Shown: positions 1 through 11,548 of the stretch, piece by piece | How the letters are laid out: each line of letters opens with the position of its first letter | Position numbering within the stretch: position 1 is the first letter of the stretch | NCBI RefSeq assembly: GCF_019279795.1 | Contig: NC_056726.1 | Coordinates: 1,136,528,182 to 1,136,592,181, forward strand | Source: Protopterus annectens | Lineage: Eukaryota; Chordata; Ceratodontiformes; Protopteridae | Length of the DNA: 64,000 nucleotides | Direction: 5' to 3' | The notes under the pieces: model-generated | Told to the model about the DNA's origin: nothing | The model's input: the letters and a program-made list of their open reading frames with translations, nothing else | Databases searched by the model: none | Position numbers and translations under genes: made by a program

Positions 1-16
1 ATGGCAGACTTCGCCT

Positions 17-144
<128 letters not shown>

Positions 145-245
145 ACTTACGAATACCTGGATAGTGTATATCAACTTGCATATAGCCTTAATGAAGCATT
201 AGAGCACAATTTTTTTGTTATATATCTGTTATATAAGAATAAAAC

Positions 246-433
246 TGAGCTGTGGGAAAGTGGCCTAATGGTTAAGGTGTTTACCTTCTATTTATTTATT
301 TATTTAAATTTGTTGACCGGGAGTGTTTAATGTTTACCTTCTAAACACAAGGTGCAAGGTTTGAGTCTCATAAGGTATAATTAGCTAGGCTTAAAATAGC
401 TCCCAAGGGCATTTAGCCTAGTATGAACCTATG
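246..433 (+). mobile_element. tRNA-derived SINE with a LINE-A-like 3' tail
   Basis: The head has a pol III A-box-like stretch (TGGCCTAATGGTTAAGG near 260) and a B-box-like GGTTTGAGTCTC near 358, as in tRNA-derived SINEs. The body ends with GCTAGGCTT, then AGCCTAGTATGAACCTATGA. The same tail closes the LINE-A copies at 52.4-52.5 and 56.86-56.94 kb. SINEs commonly borrow the 3' end of the LINE that mobilises them, so LINE-A is the likely partner. The head is interrupted by a 42-bp insertion (291-332). Confidence 0.75.
291..332 (-). mobile_element. 42-bp insertion resembling a LINE-B 3' end, with 11-bp target duplication
   Basis: TTTACCTTCTA occurs at 280-290 and again at 333-343, flanking a TTTAT-rich piece that continues TTGTTGACCGGGAG. 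The same start (TTTAT repeats, then TTGTTGACTGGGAG) marks the 3' end of the minus-strand LINE-B copy at 5.9 kb. This reads as an extremely 5'-truncated LINE-B insertion in the SINE. Confidence 0.6.
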
Positions 434-437
434 ATAG

Positions 438-646
438 AGCTTATTGTTTAACTGGTGGGGGATGGGTTAAGTAATTACCTAATCTAGTTAAGGACACTGA
501 TGTAACTACTTAACCCATCCCCTGCTTATTTATTTAACTGGTGTGGTGAGTGGGGGATGGGTTAAGGAGTTACATCAGTGTCTTTAACTAGATTATGTAA
601 TTACTTAACCCATCCCCCACTTGCCACACCAGTTAAATAATAAGCC
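438..646. repeat. Inverted repeat (foldback) with nested palindromes
   Basis: Two inverted arms of about 67 bp lie at about 455-521 and 551-628. Each arm itself starts GGGGGATGGGTTAAG and ends with its reverse complement. Outer flanks (TTTAACTGGT and ACCAGTTAAA) are also inverted. No coding capacity. Probably a non-autonomous foldback or MITE-like insertion; the family is not recognised. Confidence 0.7.
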
Positions 647-859
647 TAAGTTCATTTTATATTATTTTCTGATGAAGTTTGACTGAAAACTTTACAAAGA
701 ATGAAAGCGCCCAAAATGGGATTTAAATGACTAAAAGACTGACCAAAACACCAAACATACCCTAGCATCTATGTTCCTTGTAAAAAAGCAAAAGTTTCTT
801 AAGTTTTTAAATAGTTGTTTATTCTTTTGCTTTAGTAAGATGCAATGATATATGTGTGC

Positions 860-861
<2 letters not shown>

Positions 862-918
<57 letters not shown>

Positions 919-923
919 TATAT
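862..923. repeat. (TA)n microsatellite left of foldback element A
   Basis: Almost pure TA tract ending exactly where foldback element A begins. Confidence 0.95.
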
Positions 924-1245
924 GGGTCTACTTTTCACAATGTCGACTTTCATATGGTCAAGACCATATGATCGACTTTTGAAAAGCTGACCATGGGGAA
1001 CTGCCATCTCCGTACAGTACGGAATGGGAACGTTTCCCTCTTCCGCACTGTAGTGCAGTCTCTGAGTTGGTATATTTAAGTTACAGGGGGTGCATGGGGG
1101 CTTACTCCCCTGCTAACATTTTTAAGGTAAGTGTTTGTTATGTTTTTGTGTTTATTTTTCATGATTGGCTTACCAAAAGTCGATCATGTGGTCTCGGCCA
1201 TATGAAAGTCGACTTTGTGAAAAGTCCACCATGTAAAGTAGACCC
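924..1245. mobile_element. Foldback element A (arms built on TCGACTTT)
   Basis: It starts GGGTCTACTTTTCACAATG and ends with the inverse GTAGACCC. Left and right arms (about 80 bp each) are imperfect inverted repeats carrying GTCGACTTTCATATGG and ATCGACTTTTG. The centre, read on the minus strand, is the core shared with elements B, D and E: GCAGGGG, then GCCCCC, TGCACCCCC, ATATACCAACTC and CTGCACTACAG. Both sides are (TA)n. Non-coding, so presumably non-autonomous. Confidence 0.75.
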
Positions 1246-1268
1246 ATATATATATGTTATATAAAACT

Positions 1269-1323
<55 letters not shown>

Positions 1324-1385
1324 AATACATATACATATATATTTTATGATCATATGCATATATATATATATATATATGTTTATAT
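1246..1385. repeat. Compound (TA)n / (CA)n microsatellite
   Basis: TA tracts with a central CA tract (about 1299-1322). They separate foldback elements A and B. Confidence 0.95.
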
Positions 1386-1761
1386 GGATCACATTTATTG
1401 CTGACAGTATGAAAGTACAGTTCTCCGAACCACATTTTGCTGAGACCATAACTCTGAATTTACAATTCTCCGAAACGGCCTTTTGCCGAAACGTAAAACA
1501 CTTACACCACATTAACTAATTTTCTCTAATTTTTGCAGGTGAAAGCCCCCCTGCATCCCCCATGTGGGAGGCTGTGCCCCCCACACCACTTGCTAATTAT
1601 ACATACTTACTCCAAGATCGCACTACAGTGACAACAGTATATATTTTCATACATACTGCACTGCGATTGCAAAGTGACGTTTCAGAGAAGTGTAAATTCG
1701 GAGTTATGGTTTAGGCAAAATGTAGTTCGGAGTACTGTACTTTTGGCAATGTGAATGGGAA

Positions 1762-1763
<2 letters not shown>
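1386..1763. mobile_element. Foldback element B (arms built on CTCCGAA)
   Basis: It starts GGATCACATT and ends with the inverse of GGTTCCCATT. The arms repeat CTCCGAA and TTTTGC words at roughly 15-25 nt spacing in inverted orientation. The core at about 1535-1640 has GCAGGTGAAAGCCCCCCTGC, then TACTCCAAGATCGCACTACA, matching A, D and E. (TA)n on both sides. No reading frame of note. Confidence 0.75.

Positions 1764-1808
<45 letters not shown>
1764..1808. repeat. (TA)n microsatellite
   Basis: Pure TA tract immediately after foldback element B. Confidence 0.95.
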
Positions 1809-1809
<1 letters not shown>

Positions 1810-2519
1810 TTGAAAAAGCCCTACATATAGTATGTAAGCAGATTAAACTATTTCCTTTCTGGCTTGTTTTCTCCATATTATGAAATGCAGATATGATATT
1901 ACATTTCTGCCATGCTATGTCATCCCACACATTCTCATATTAACACCCACATCCCCACACAAACACACAGAGGAAAATAATGTTTTCATTCAGTTTTCAA
2001 ACTATGCAGCAGGTCAGCAGATGAAATGACTGAAGTTACTACGCTGGTTTCATAACAGCAGGAGTAGAGGCACAGCCAACCTTAGGCATAGGCCAATTAG
2101 GTGGCCACCTAGAGTGCCACTCTCACTGGGGCACTTTTCCAGTAATCTGGATGGTGTAGGTAGACCAGGATGGGGGAAAAGAGTGGAGTTGGGGGGCACT
2201 GTGGAGACCTTTTGCCTAGGGCACCAGTAGACCAAAGGCCAATTCTAAGTAGAGGAATTGAGGTTTGATAAGCTAACAGAGCTACCAAGTTAGAATTTTC
2301 AAAATCACACCATGAATATAAAAAAATATGACCATATAGATATCTACCTCTCACTCTCTTTCTCTCTATGCATATATAGACATAAATAGAGAGATATAGA
2401 TATATAGATGTAAATCTAGATGTATATCCATCTATCAATCTATATGATTACTACCAGGTCGATTGTGGCTAATATTGATATGCGTATGGTTGACCGCACA
2501 CACACGCACACACTCACAC

Positions 2520-2553
<34 letters not shown>

Positions 2554-4019
2554 CATCCAAATTAGGCCTGGGATGAGAATTATACCAATACTTCAGATTA
2601 AGACTTCTAGTAAAAGTCTTACAGTCAAGCACAGTTTGTACATCAGACACATAAGAAACTCTCACAAACAGTAAACTTTCATAGGAAAGCCAGTAGATAA
2701 GACACTGTTGGCTAAATTTACCATATCTATGTTGGAAGATATCTCATTAGTAAACTCACCTGACTTTATAATAGATTTCATGTTGCTTTTTCGTTTATCT
2801 TTACCTCTGTAAGTTAGAACTGTAAAGGGGTACTCGAAATATAGAGACTTGGTGTATGCAGGGGTACCCCAAAAGTGTAATCGCTAAATGAGGAAGATTC
2901 ATAATTGCGACACCTGAAGAAACTGACATTTTTTGAGATTTTTGTTTTCTTGAGCAGCGGGGAGAGCTGTGTCTCCCTAATTCCCCTTGGAGAACTTTCC
3001 ACTTAGATCCTCTTAACTAAGGGTAACCCTTTCTGGAATCAGTACAATTCAAGGTAATGGAGAAAACATATTTTAAAAGCTAGCTTGGTATTTTCTGATC
3101 ATAATTTTATAGTAGTTTTGTAGTAGTGGTGTCTAGTTTGATAGAACAATAAGATAAAGATAAGTTACATAAACAGAGATACATTGAAATGTATTCTAGC
3201 CAGATTCAATTATGGAAATTACTTTTTTTATAAAAATAACTTCTAAAATTCTGAAAGCTTTGAAACACATTTACTGTTTATAGTAAACAATATGGAAATA
3301 AAACTGAAATGCTAAGCTATATAAATTTTGCGTATAAATATATGCAGCAGGCAAATCTTCCTTTAGCCCCTGTACTCTATTTAATGTATTCCTCTGATGT
3401 TTTCCAGCTGAGGTTATGGCATGTCTAAATAAGGGCAAGATCTTTTGCATACAGTACTAGTACTTTTATTACTTACTCTTTCTCCTAGATGCAGCCACCT
3501 CATCTATACACATTTGACTGGATGTGTGTGTATGGAGGGGGCAGTAAAATTCCCACAGAGAACAAACACACAATATGAATATTTAAGTATGAGCATCAGA
3601 ATGACCAGTTTACATCATTAGAATAATAAGAGAATTAAACAGTTTGTTAAAAAACATGTATTATCCCTCTGGGGGCATGTACAGCATGCCAAATATTCAG
3701 TCTCAGATATTGACTCCCACACGTATGTACTAAACTGGCTGGCAGTTTTCATTGTCTGTTTGCGTATATGAGTTGAGGTCATAAAACAGTGTAAGATATG
3801 TATGGAATTCAGAGCAGGCAAACAATTCTATAAGGTGGATGTGGTACATTGGAAACTAAAGTCCCTAGCTTTGCAGGTACTGGGGGTGTGAGGAAGGGAC
3901 GAGAAGGGAAATTAGAACAAAAGTGGTTAGGTAGGAGTATCTAAGATCCTGAGGTGGGGGATTGCCAGATGCAGGCACCTTGGGTGAAGTAGGAAATGCA
4001 TTTGGTTGCAGAAGATCAT
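1809..4019. other. No gene; AT-rich DNA with one (CA)n tract
   Basis: No recognisable coding sequence. A (CA)n microsatellite lies at about 2495-2553. The stretch 2055-2240 (GGTGGCCACCTAGAGTGCC, TTGCCTAGGGCACCAGTAG) looks like an old dispersed repeat, but I cannot name it. The rest looks like ordinary intergenic or intronic sequence. Confidence 0.5.
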
Positions 4020-4300
4020 GGCCAGCTTGTTAGTTAGGAATAACCAGTCAAGCTGTCAGAAAAGTGTAACTAAAGAGACAATTGAGAGATGAGATGCAGT
4101 TAGTAGGAAAAATGAGAGTAGCAGATGAGGACGTAATAAGTACTGGGGGCATATCACAGCTCTGCATCTTCTTTGCTCTGTAGAGCATAGCATTAGACTT
4201 CAAGACGTTAAGAAGTAAGGAGCTGTTTGATATCCATTTTTCCAAAGTATGATAGGAAGGCTGCAGTGTAGCTCTCACTGTGGTGGCCATACTATTCAAT
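4020..4300 (-). pseudogene. LINE reverse transcriptase remnant
   Basis: The minus strand reads a fragment with LEKWISNSSLLLNVLKSNAM, typical of the reverse-transcriptase segment just after the YADD catalytic box in CR1/L2/Jockey-type LINEs (a 'W, N-L-N, K-T/S, M' pattern). Flanking domains are missing. It is not clearly LINE-A or LINE-B and may be a third family. Dead fragment. Confidence 0.45.
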
Positions 4301-5009
4301 CACACCACATTTGGTGGAGGAATCCAATTTTGACATTTATTTATATATGTATTTCACTGCTCTAATTTGTCATTTGACAGCTCCAGTTTGTGGTCTTTCA
4401 TTAGCCCAATAACAGAGCCAATGAGACAGGAGCTTATCAAAGTCGAAATGGAGCCAACAGACTCACCAGAGGCTCTCTAGTTGATTGCCTACATTAAATT
4501 GTTCATGTCTATATTGAATTAACTTTGTTGGTGTACTCTGAACAAACTGAACAGACAAATAGCACAGTGCAAACAGAAAAATAGGGTGGGCTTCTAACTG
4601 CCTTTGCTATTGATTATTTTTTTCTATCTGCACTGTGCTGCTGGCCCATTCAGCAGACCAATAACACAGTGCAGCTAAAACATACCAATAGTGCAGTGGG
4701 ATTCTGGATGCCTTCAAAAATAAAGTGGTCAGTCAGCACTGGGTTTACTTGTTAGAATAATGTTTCTCAACTCTATTAATGTACTGAAGACTACAGGAAT
4801 CATCATTTCATTAGCAGCAAAACCTTGTAACATCACTAGATTAGGAGGATAAATGATAATTGCTTTAAGCCTACTATGAATCTTACTTCATTAACATAAC
4901 TTTTCTTAACCATGCAAGTGAATTGGTCCTTCATCGACTCTTTCCAGTCATGATTCAGAGTACACCAGGATAAATGCAATATATAAGTGGTCAGTTTAGT
5001 GTAAGCAAT
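4301..5009. other. No gene seen
   Basis: AT-rich DNA without a recognisable gene. Three short phrases resembling AATAGCACAGTGC recur between 4560 and 4700, suggesting a diverged local repeat. Confidence 0.4.
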
Positions 5010-5160
5010 CAACTAGATTGTTTTGGGAGGTAAGAAGAAACTAGAGAGGCTGGGAAAAACTCATGCAAAACTCCACACCCCAAACACAGATTAGAACCGA
5101 GTCCTAAACTCAAACTGAGAGGCAGAGATCTTACTACTAAAACACCATGCTGCATACATT
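5010..5160 (-). mobile_element. tRNA-derived SINE fragment (same family as 24926-25203)
   Basis: Read on the minus strand it starts GCATGGTGTTTTAGTAGTAAG (A-box region) and continues ACTCGGTTCTAATC (B-box-like GGTTCRANTC) and GTGGAGTTTTGCATGAG. The same order of blocks occurs at 24926-25203, including the widespread vertebrate phrase GTGGAGTTTGCATG. Decayed. Confidence 0.6.
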
Positions 5161-5850
5161 AGGTTGCATGGAGGTTACAAACTAATGAAAGTCTGAAAGT
5201 ATTTCAGTGAAGCACATATCAAAGAACGCAAACAGCTATACATTCTTTAAATGCTTCAAAGTGGAGAGGTTAAATGTTGTTAGGGTTTGTTGCTTCTACC
5301 ATTACCCAATGCTAGTGTTTTCCTAAGCTATAGATTAAACACTGCGTTTGAATGGATATACTTATTCGTGTACAGAAGGCTTCATTACTGGTACATACTG
5401 CATATAATTTATACATCCATAGATATTGTCTGAAGGCACTGAGCTGAAGTTCATGCCTCAACGTAGCGTACCACCGACTTCATGTTCTAGATGAGCCTTC
5501 CTCATTACCTTTAGCACTACAAATCAGTGTAGGCTGGTTAACTTCTAAATTTTGTTAAAATGCATAGAAATTCAACAAAATATATGGTTTTGTATCTAAG
5601 TGCAGTTGTTCAGTAAAAAATCGGAGACATTCTTTGAGCACTAACATTCTGTCCAATTTGCAAACAGTTCTGAAATCCAAGAGGCCGGAATACATTAATG
5701 CAGGCTAAACAAGTTAGGCTATAGTAGTTTCATTTTTCTGATTGGTGTCTGAAACAGTTTAACGCAACACTTGAGAAGGATCCACACGAATGAGCTAGAC
5801 ACAAAGGAAGTCAAAATATTCAATACCCGTTTTCATACAGGAATATAATA
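5161..5850. other. No gene seen
   Basis: AT-rich sequence without coding features or recognised repeats. Confidence 0.4.
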
Positions 5851-6501
5851 TCCCTTTATTTATTTATTTTGTATGTGCCAATTTACATAGAGACATATTT
5901 ATTTATTTATTTTATTTATTTACATTTGTTGACTGGGAGAGTCCGACTGGACACAGGTCCGTTTTCAGCGGAGGCCCGGGAAGAAAAGCTCCACGTTAAG
6001 TATTACTTACATTATACAGTTAAAAAACATAGCATTTAAAATATAGACATTAGTCCAGCTGAGGACGTAAGACAAGAATAAAACATAGATGTAAAACAGC
6101 TGTAGAACATAGTACAATTTTAAAATATGGTGACATATACTAAACATGGTTACAAATGTAGTTGAGATTCATCAGTGAATGATACAATCTGTTTTTGAGG
6201 TACATAACAGCTATTAGCAGTTGTTGCTACAAGAAGTTAGTACTATGTGGTAGGTAGCTGGGAACATGAGTAGCCAAGCTTGCTAAGAGTAGGTTGCTGA
6301 TAGGGGGCCGAGAGAGGTAGTGGGTGGGTGGAGTGAATGGTATTAGAGGGGGGGGGGTTGCAAGGGCATATCTGGCAAGTTTTTAAGTGTGATTTTAGTA
6401 AGGATTTGAAGTGGATGCAAGATGTTACTGAGGTAATTGAGGATGGGAGGGAGTTCTAGAGTTTGGCTATATTGCAGGAGAATAATGCTTCTCCAGCAGA
6501 G

Positions 6502-7840
6502 TTATTGGCTGTTGTGACCTGTAGGAGGTTTTTGTGGCTGTATCTTAGTGCTCCCGTGGTTATGTAGGATTGGAGTAGATTCTGGAGAGATGGGACTTTT
6601 AGTGGTTGGTTTATTAGTTTGTGGATGAGTGTGAGTTGGTACCATTGAAGGGAGGTGGGGGAGCACTAGCCAGGCCAGTTCTGCTAGTGAGAGACAGTGG
6701 TGAGTACAGTAGGAAGCCCCTGTGGTGAATTTGGCGATTTTGTTGTAGCAGGTTTCAAGCTTATTTAGGTCGCATTGTCTAAGGTTAGTAAATATTGAAG
6801 AGGCGTAGAGTAGGGTAGAGATAAGATGAGAATTTGCTACCAAAATGTTAGCTGCTTTGGTAAGTAGTTGCTGATTTCTATATAATGCTCCTAGTTTTTT
6901 GTGCACTTTTTTAATGGTCATGGAAATGTGAATGTCAAAGTTCAGTTTATTGTCTATTTCTACTCCTAGTAACTTGGTGTGTTCTGTAGGCTGGATCGTG
7001 GTGTTGTCTTTTGCTGTGATGTTAAAGTGAGAGCTATCTAGGGTAAATTTGGTGGGTTGGAAGATTAGTAATTTTGTTTTGTTTGGGTTGAGTATTAGTT
7101 GGGCATTGGATAACCAACTTTCAATATAGTAAATGCTTCCTGTGTGACTTTTTGCAGTTTGGGTAGGGAGTGGGCTGTGCAGATGATGGTTGAGTCATCT
7201 GCGCATTGTATGAGTGTGCCATGTGTTGTGGCTGTGGCTAGATTATTTGTGAAAATAGAGAAGAGTAGGGGTCCTAGGATGGACCCTTGGAGTGCCCCTA
7301 TGGAGACTGGTAGTTGGGGGGATAGGTCGTCCTGCCAAACAACTGCTTTTTGGCGGTCAGATAGGTAACTCTGAAACCAGTTGATGACTGGTTGAGAGAA
7401 GGATAGGTTATTGAGAAGATAGATGAGTTGTTGGTGTGGGACCATGTCGAAAGCTTTAGAGAGGTCTAGGAAGGTAGCTGAGGAGAGATAACCTGCATTT
7501 TTATTTTGTAGGATAGTGTTAGAGAAAGAGAGTAAGGCGGTGGTGGTGCTATGGTTAGGTCAGAAACCGTGTTTTGTGTTGGAAAGGAGGTTGTTATAGC
7601 AAGGAGGTGATATGAGACTTGAAAATGAATGCATCTCTCTAGTATTTTGGAGAGTGGCGAGAGAATAGTTATGGGGCAGTAATTGGTTAGATCTGTGGAG
7701 GGGCCTCCTTTGTGTAGGGGAATTATTTGTGAGACTTTCTATAGTGTGGGAACATAACTTTCTGACAGAGACCTGTCAATCAAGAGTGATACTGGGTAGG
7801 CTAGAGCGTCAGCTACTAGGTGAAGTTATTCACTTGGGAG
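6502..7840 (-). pseudogene. LINE-B reverse transcriptase (broken)
   Basis: Reverse transcriptase would copy LINE RNA at a nicked chromosomal site. Minus-strand frames show SFSQPVINWFQSYLSDRQKA, then GALQGSILGPLLFSIFTNNL and the catalytic box as CADDSTII, where Y/FADD is usual, so the first residue is changed. The C-terminal thumb (KKVHKKLGALYRNQQLLTKA) follows in another frame at 6.5-6.92 kb. The pattern is that of L2-clade LINEs. Several frameshifts separate the blocks and no continuous protein is possible. Confidence 0.85.
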
Positions 7841-8689
7841 GTCGTCTGCTGCTAATCTGGTGGGTTTAAGTTTAGTTAATAGTTGTTTTATTTTGGAGGT
7901 AGGAACAGGAGAGAAAGAGAAGCTAGTGGGGAGATTGTTAGTTGTAGTTGATGGCATGGGTTTATGGGAGGGGTTGTGTTGTCTAGCTAGTGATAGTACG
8001 GTTTGTGTGAAGTGATTGTTGAAAGAGTTAGCAATATTTTCAGAGAAGTCAGTTAAGTTAGGAGTTGGTGTACTTACTTTACCTGGGTGGTGGATGGAGT
8101 TTATTGACAACCAGAATTGTTTGGGGATATGTTGGGAGGAGGGAAGGGCAGACTGGTAGTATTGGATTTTTGTCCTGTTTTATAAGCTTTTTGGTTATAT
8201 TGTGTAGTTCTAGGAATTATTGCCTAGTTGAGGGGTTTTTGGTTTTGCGCCAGTTGTCCCAGGCTTTATCCCTGTTTTTCATTTCAGACTTAGTGTTTTT
8301 TTGTAGCCATGGGGATGGTTGGGCTCTAGTTCAGGAACGTCCTATGGGGGGCGTGGTAATTAAGGATGCTTAGGAATGTTTTATTAGAGTAGTCAACTGC
8401 ATCATCTAGTTTGAGGTATTTTAGAGGTTGCCAGTTACAGTCCTTTAGGGATGAACTGAATGAGAGAGGGTTGAAGTTAGTTTTTTGTGTATTTGGTGGT
8501 AGATGATGGGTTTCACTTTATAAAGGTGTTTTCTTAGTAGGAAGGTTGGGGAGTGATCACTGAGGCTATAAGATAGGCAGCCTACTATATATGACTTGGG
8601 GCTCTTATTAACTAGTATCCAATCAATGGTAGTGGGTTTGTTGGAGTTTTTATTTATCCTAGTATCCTAGTAGGTGACTGGACTAGTTG

Positions 8690-9140
8690 GGTTAAGCCAT
8701 GAAGGTTTACATGGTTGGTTGGGTGGTTGCTAGAACAGGATTGCCAGTCAATGTTGAAGTCTCCCACAATTAAAGTTTCTTGGGGTAGGTGGTGGGTAGT
8801 CCAGCTGAGGAGGTTTTCAAGTGAAGAAATGTTTTGGCCAGGTGGGAAGTAGCAACCTATTATGTTTAGAGTTTTATTTTGGTTTATTTTAGGGTTGGTA
8901 TATATTATTTCTTCCTTACCTATTTGGGGAGTTGCTAACTTTAAGATCTAGATGTCTAGATGCTGTTTAAATATTATAGCTATACCACCTCCTTTTTTGT
9001 TTAGCCGGTCTACTCTTAGTATATTGTAACCGGTAGGGAGGATTTGCTCATTAGTAATGTGTGGCTTTAACCATGTTTCTGTAAGGATCACTACATCAGG
9101 GGAGTAGAAGTCTATGGTGTTATGGAATTCATGCACCTTG
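8690..9140 (-). pseudogene. LINE-B AP-type endonuclease (broken)
   Basis: The minus strand reads YSPDVVILTETWLKPHITNE, then GYNILRVDRLNKKGGGIAII (8948-9136). In another frame near 8737-8775 it reads VGDFNIDWQSCS. These are the N-terminal TETWL and central GDFNIDW catalytic motifs of the apurinic-like endonuclease of L2/CR1 LINEs, which nicks the target DNA. The catalytic motifs are intact but lie in different frames, so the gene is dead. Confidence 0.8.
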
Positions 9141-9824
9141 TTGCATCTACTTCTAATATTTAGGCTTACCAGAGGAGGTCGGTTGGCTTTCTATTGGCTG
9201 TGATTTTGGAGAAGATGTGGTTTGTGGTCTGATTATGAGGGGAGGGATTGGAGATTGAGGGGCTAGAATTAGGATGGATGTCTCCACTGAGTGCTACGTT
9301 GGATATGGATGTGATTATTAGTTTTATCAATTTCTGTATATGCTTGCTTATAAGGGAAGTTTTTTGATTTTGTTCTGTGGGTAATAAGTATGGTGGTAGG
9401 GTTATGTTAAGTTGTGGGGTTGTTTTTAGTTTAGGTATTGTGGTCTATACTCTATATAGAGGGTGAATCGGGAGGGTTGTTGACCTGATGGGAGAGTAGT
9501 ACAGTAGAGGTGGGATATGAGTGGTGGTGTGTGTGGTGGTACAGTGGTAGTGCTTGAGTGCAGGAATGGTGGAGGTTTGGTAAGATGTGATGTATGTAAG
9601 CATGCAGTGATTATAGGTATGGTGTGCATGCAGTGAGTATAGGTATGGTGTGCTTGTACATATTAGCTGAGTAGGAGGGATAGTAGTGAGAAGCTGTAGG
9701 AGGAAGTATAGATGTAGTGATGCTATAGGTTGTTTGAAAGGTGGGAGTGGTTACTGTTTGTAATAAAGGTAGGACCACTGGGGACGGGTGGGAATTGGGG
9801 GCAGGGAGAGGAGCGTAGCGGGCA

Positions 9825-10170
9825 ATAGATGAATGAAGATTATCAGTAGGTTTAGGAGCCAATTTAAAGGGAAAATGCTAGTAAAATACATCCATAATAC
9901 AAGGTAGGATAGACCCTTACATGGTGTTTTCATTTTGAGCCCTTATGGAGTACTAGGAGATGGGTAGGAGCACTACAGGTTTTAATAAAAATAATTAAGT
10001 ATTCTGCATAGGGTTTCAATAGCTGGGAGAGAAGGGAAAAATGCTGGGAGAGAGGGGAATTGTTCAACTGGTCGTTTAAAGTAGAGTACTCAACAGGGTT
10101 TTCTAGGTACACTGCCTAAATAACAGGACAGTTTAATAGATTGTAACAGGTTTGGAATTTACAGAAACAT
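9825..10170 (-). repeat. Direct repeat, copy 1 (LINE-B 5'-type region)
   Basis: It shares a long collinear match with 11190-11548, including GTAGGTTTAGGAGCCAATTT, GGTAGGATAGACCC, GGGAGATGGGTAGGAGCACT and ATAACAGGACAGTTTAATAG. It lies immediately upstream (in element orientation) of LINE-B copy 1, so it is probably 5' UTR. Confidence 0.8.
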
Positions 10171-11189
10171 CTAACATACTTTGTTTCAGACTGTTTGTAG
10201 CAGTATTCTGTTGCTGTTTTCTGGGGGAGGAGATCTCAGTATATAGCTGTAGGACAGGGTACTCTGTATTTCAATTAAGGTGGAAAAATACAGATTAATT
10301 GGATAGAATTCTAGGAGGAAAAAGGGCAGAGCAGAAAACAAATAAGGTTACGTGGGGCTATAGTTGTGATTTTAGCAACACTCAATGCTATTGAGTTACA
10401 CATAAGAGATAACTAACCTAAGCAGTAAAAAACACAGTCTGAACAAACGCACAATATTGTCCATCTTTGCCTTGCTAAAACATTTTTGCTAGAGACTCCT
10501 TAAATGATAGCACTTCATTTCTTATAGTTGGATATTAAATCACTTTAACACACATCATTTAGCATAAAAGTAGCTTAGTGCCTTATAGCTACAGTGGAAT
10601 AAAGCCAAGAACAGTGCTTAGTGCTGTGTCATGCAAGAGATTCATATATTAACCTATACAACATTTAACATTTTAGTGGCTTAGTGAACAATATATCCTG
10701 CAGCAGAATAATTCAGAGAACAGTGCTTAGCACTGTTTTTGCGAGTGAACAATGTTGTAAAACAAAAAACATTCAGCATGAAAGTAACTTAGTTGACTTT
10801 ATGACCCCAGCAGAATAAAATTGAGAACAGTGCCTAGCACTGTGTCTTGCATGAGAACACGTGTACAGAGAGCATATACTAGTAGTAAGTAATCACGTTC
10901 AGGTAGTACATTTTAACAGCTAAACCACAGTGTAGAGTACATTTTAAGTGCTAAACCACGACGATGATATTGTAACAGTCACTTAAACACAATTTCTACA
11001 GAATATAAGCAGATATTGGCAAACTATACTTGGTTTACTGTTGAGCATGGTAACCTGAATGCCGTAGGGAGGAGGGAGGCTAGAAAGGTAGTGAACTAGA
11101 TTTAAAAATGGTGCCCAAGGCTCTAGGAGACAGATATAGACTAAGATGTGAGGTAACAGAGGTGATGGGAGGGCTATATCCAGGACACT
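10171..11189 (-). repeat. Spacer with about three ~105-bp tandem subrepeats
   Basis: Between about 10555 and 10870 the block 'ACATTTAGCAT, GTAGCTTAGTG, CAGAATAA, GAGAACAGTGCTTAGCACTG' recurs three times, near 10558, 10664 and 10768. With the flanking direct repeats this resembles a LINE 5' UTR built of tandem monomers. No gene. Confidence 0.6.
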
Positions 11190-11548
11190 GAATAATGCAT
11201 TAGATGAAGGAAGACTATCAGTAGGTTTAGGAGCCAATTTAAAGGGGAAAAAGCTAGCAAAATACAACCATAATACAAGGTAGGATAGACCCTTCCGTGG
11301 CATTTTCGTTCTGAGCCTTTATGGAGTACTGGGAGATGGGTAGGAGCACTACGGGGTTTAATAAAAATAATTAAGTGTTTTGCATAGGGTTTCAATAGTT
11401 GGGAGAGAAGGGAAAAATGCTGGGAGAAAGGGGACTTGTTCAGCTAGTCGTTTAAGGTACAGTGCTCAACAGGGTTTCCTAGGTACACTCCCTAAATAAC
11501 AGGACAGTTTAATAGATTATAACAGGTTTGGAATTTACAGAAACATGA
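11190..11548 (-). repeat. Direct repeat, copy 2 (LINE-B 5'-type region)
   Basis: Second copy of the 9825-10170 repeat, about 1.37 kb away in the same orientation. It ends at the same phrase, GGTTTGGAATTTACAGAAAC. Confidence 0.8.

Larger units (their letters stand above)
5851..9940 (-). mobile_element. LINE-B copy 1 (L2-like), minus strand
   Basis: A decayed but long non-LTR retrotransposon. Its 3' end is the (TTTAT)n region at 5854-5930 (a TAAAT-type tail on the element's own strand), followed by TTGACTGGGAGAGTC and a GC-rich UTR. Then, reading leftward from high to low coordinates, come a proline-rich region (9.4-9.9 kb), endonuclease (about 8.69-9.14 kb) and reverse transcriptase (about 6.5-7.8 kb). 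Many frameshifts and stops make it inactive. Neighbouring LINE-B copies at 13.2, 20.6 and 26.1 kb have the same orientation. Confidence 0.85.
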
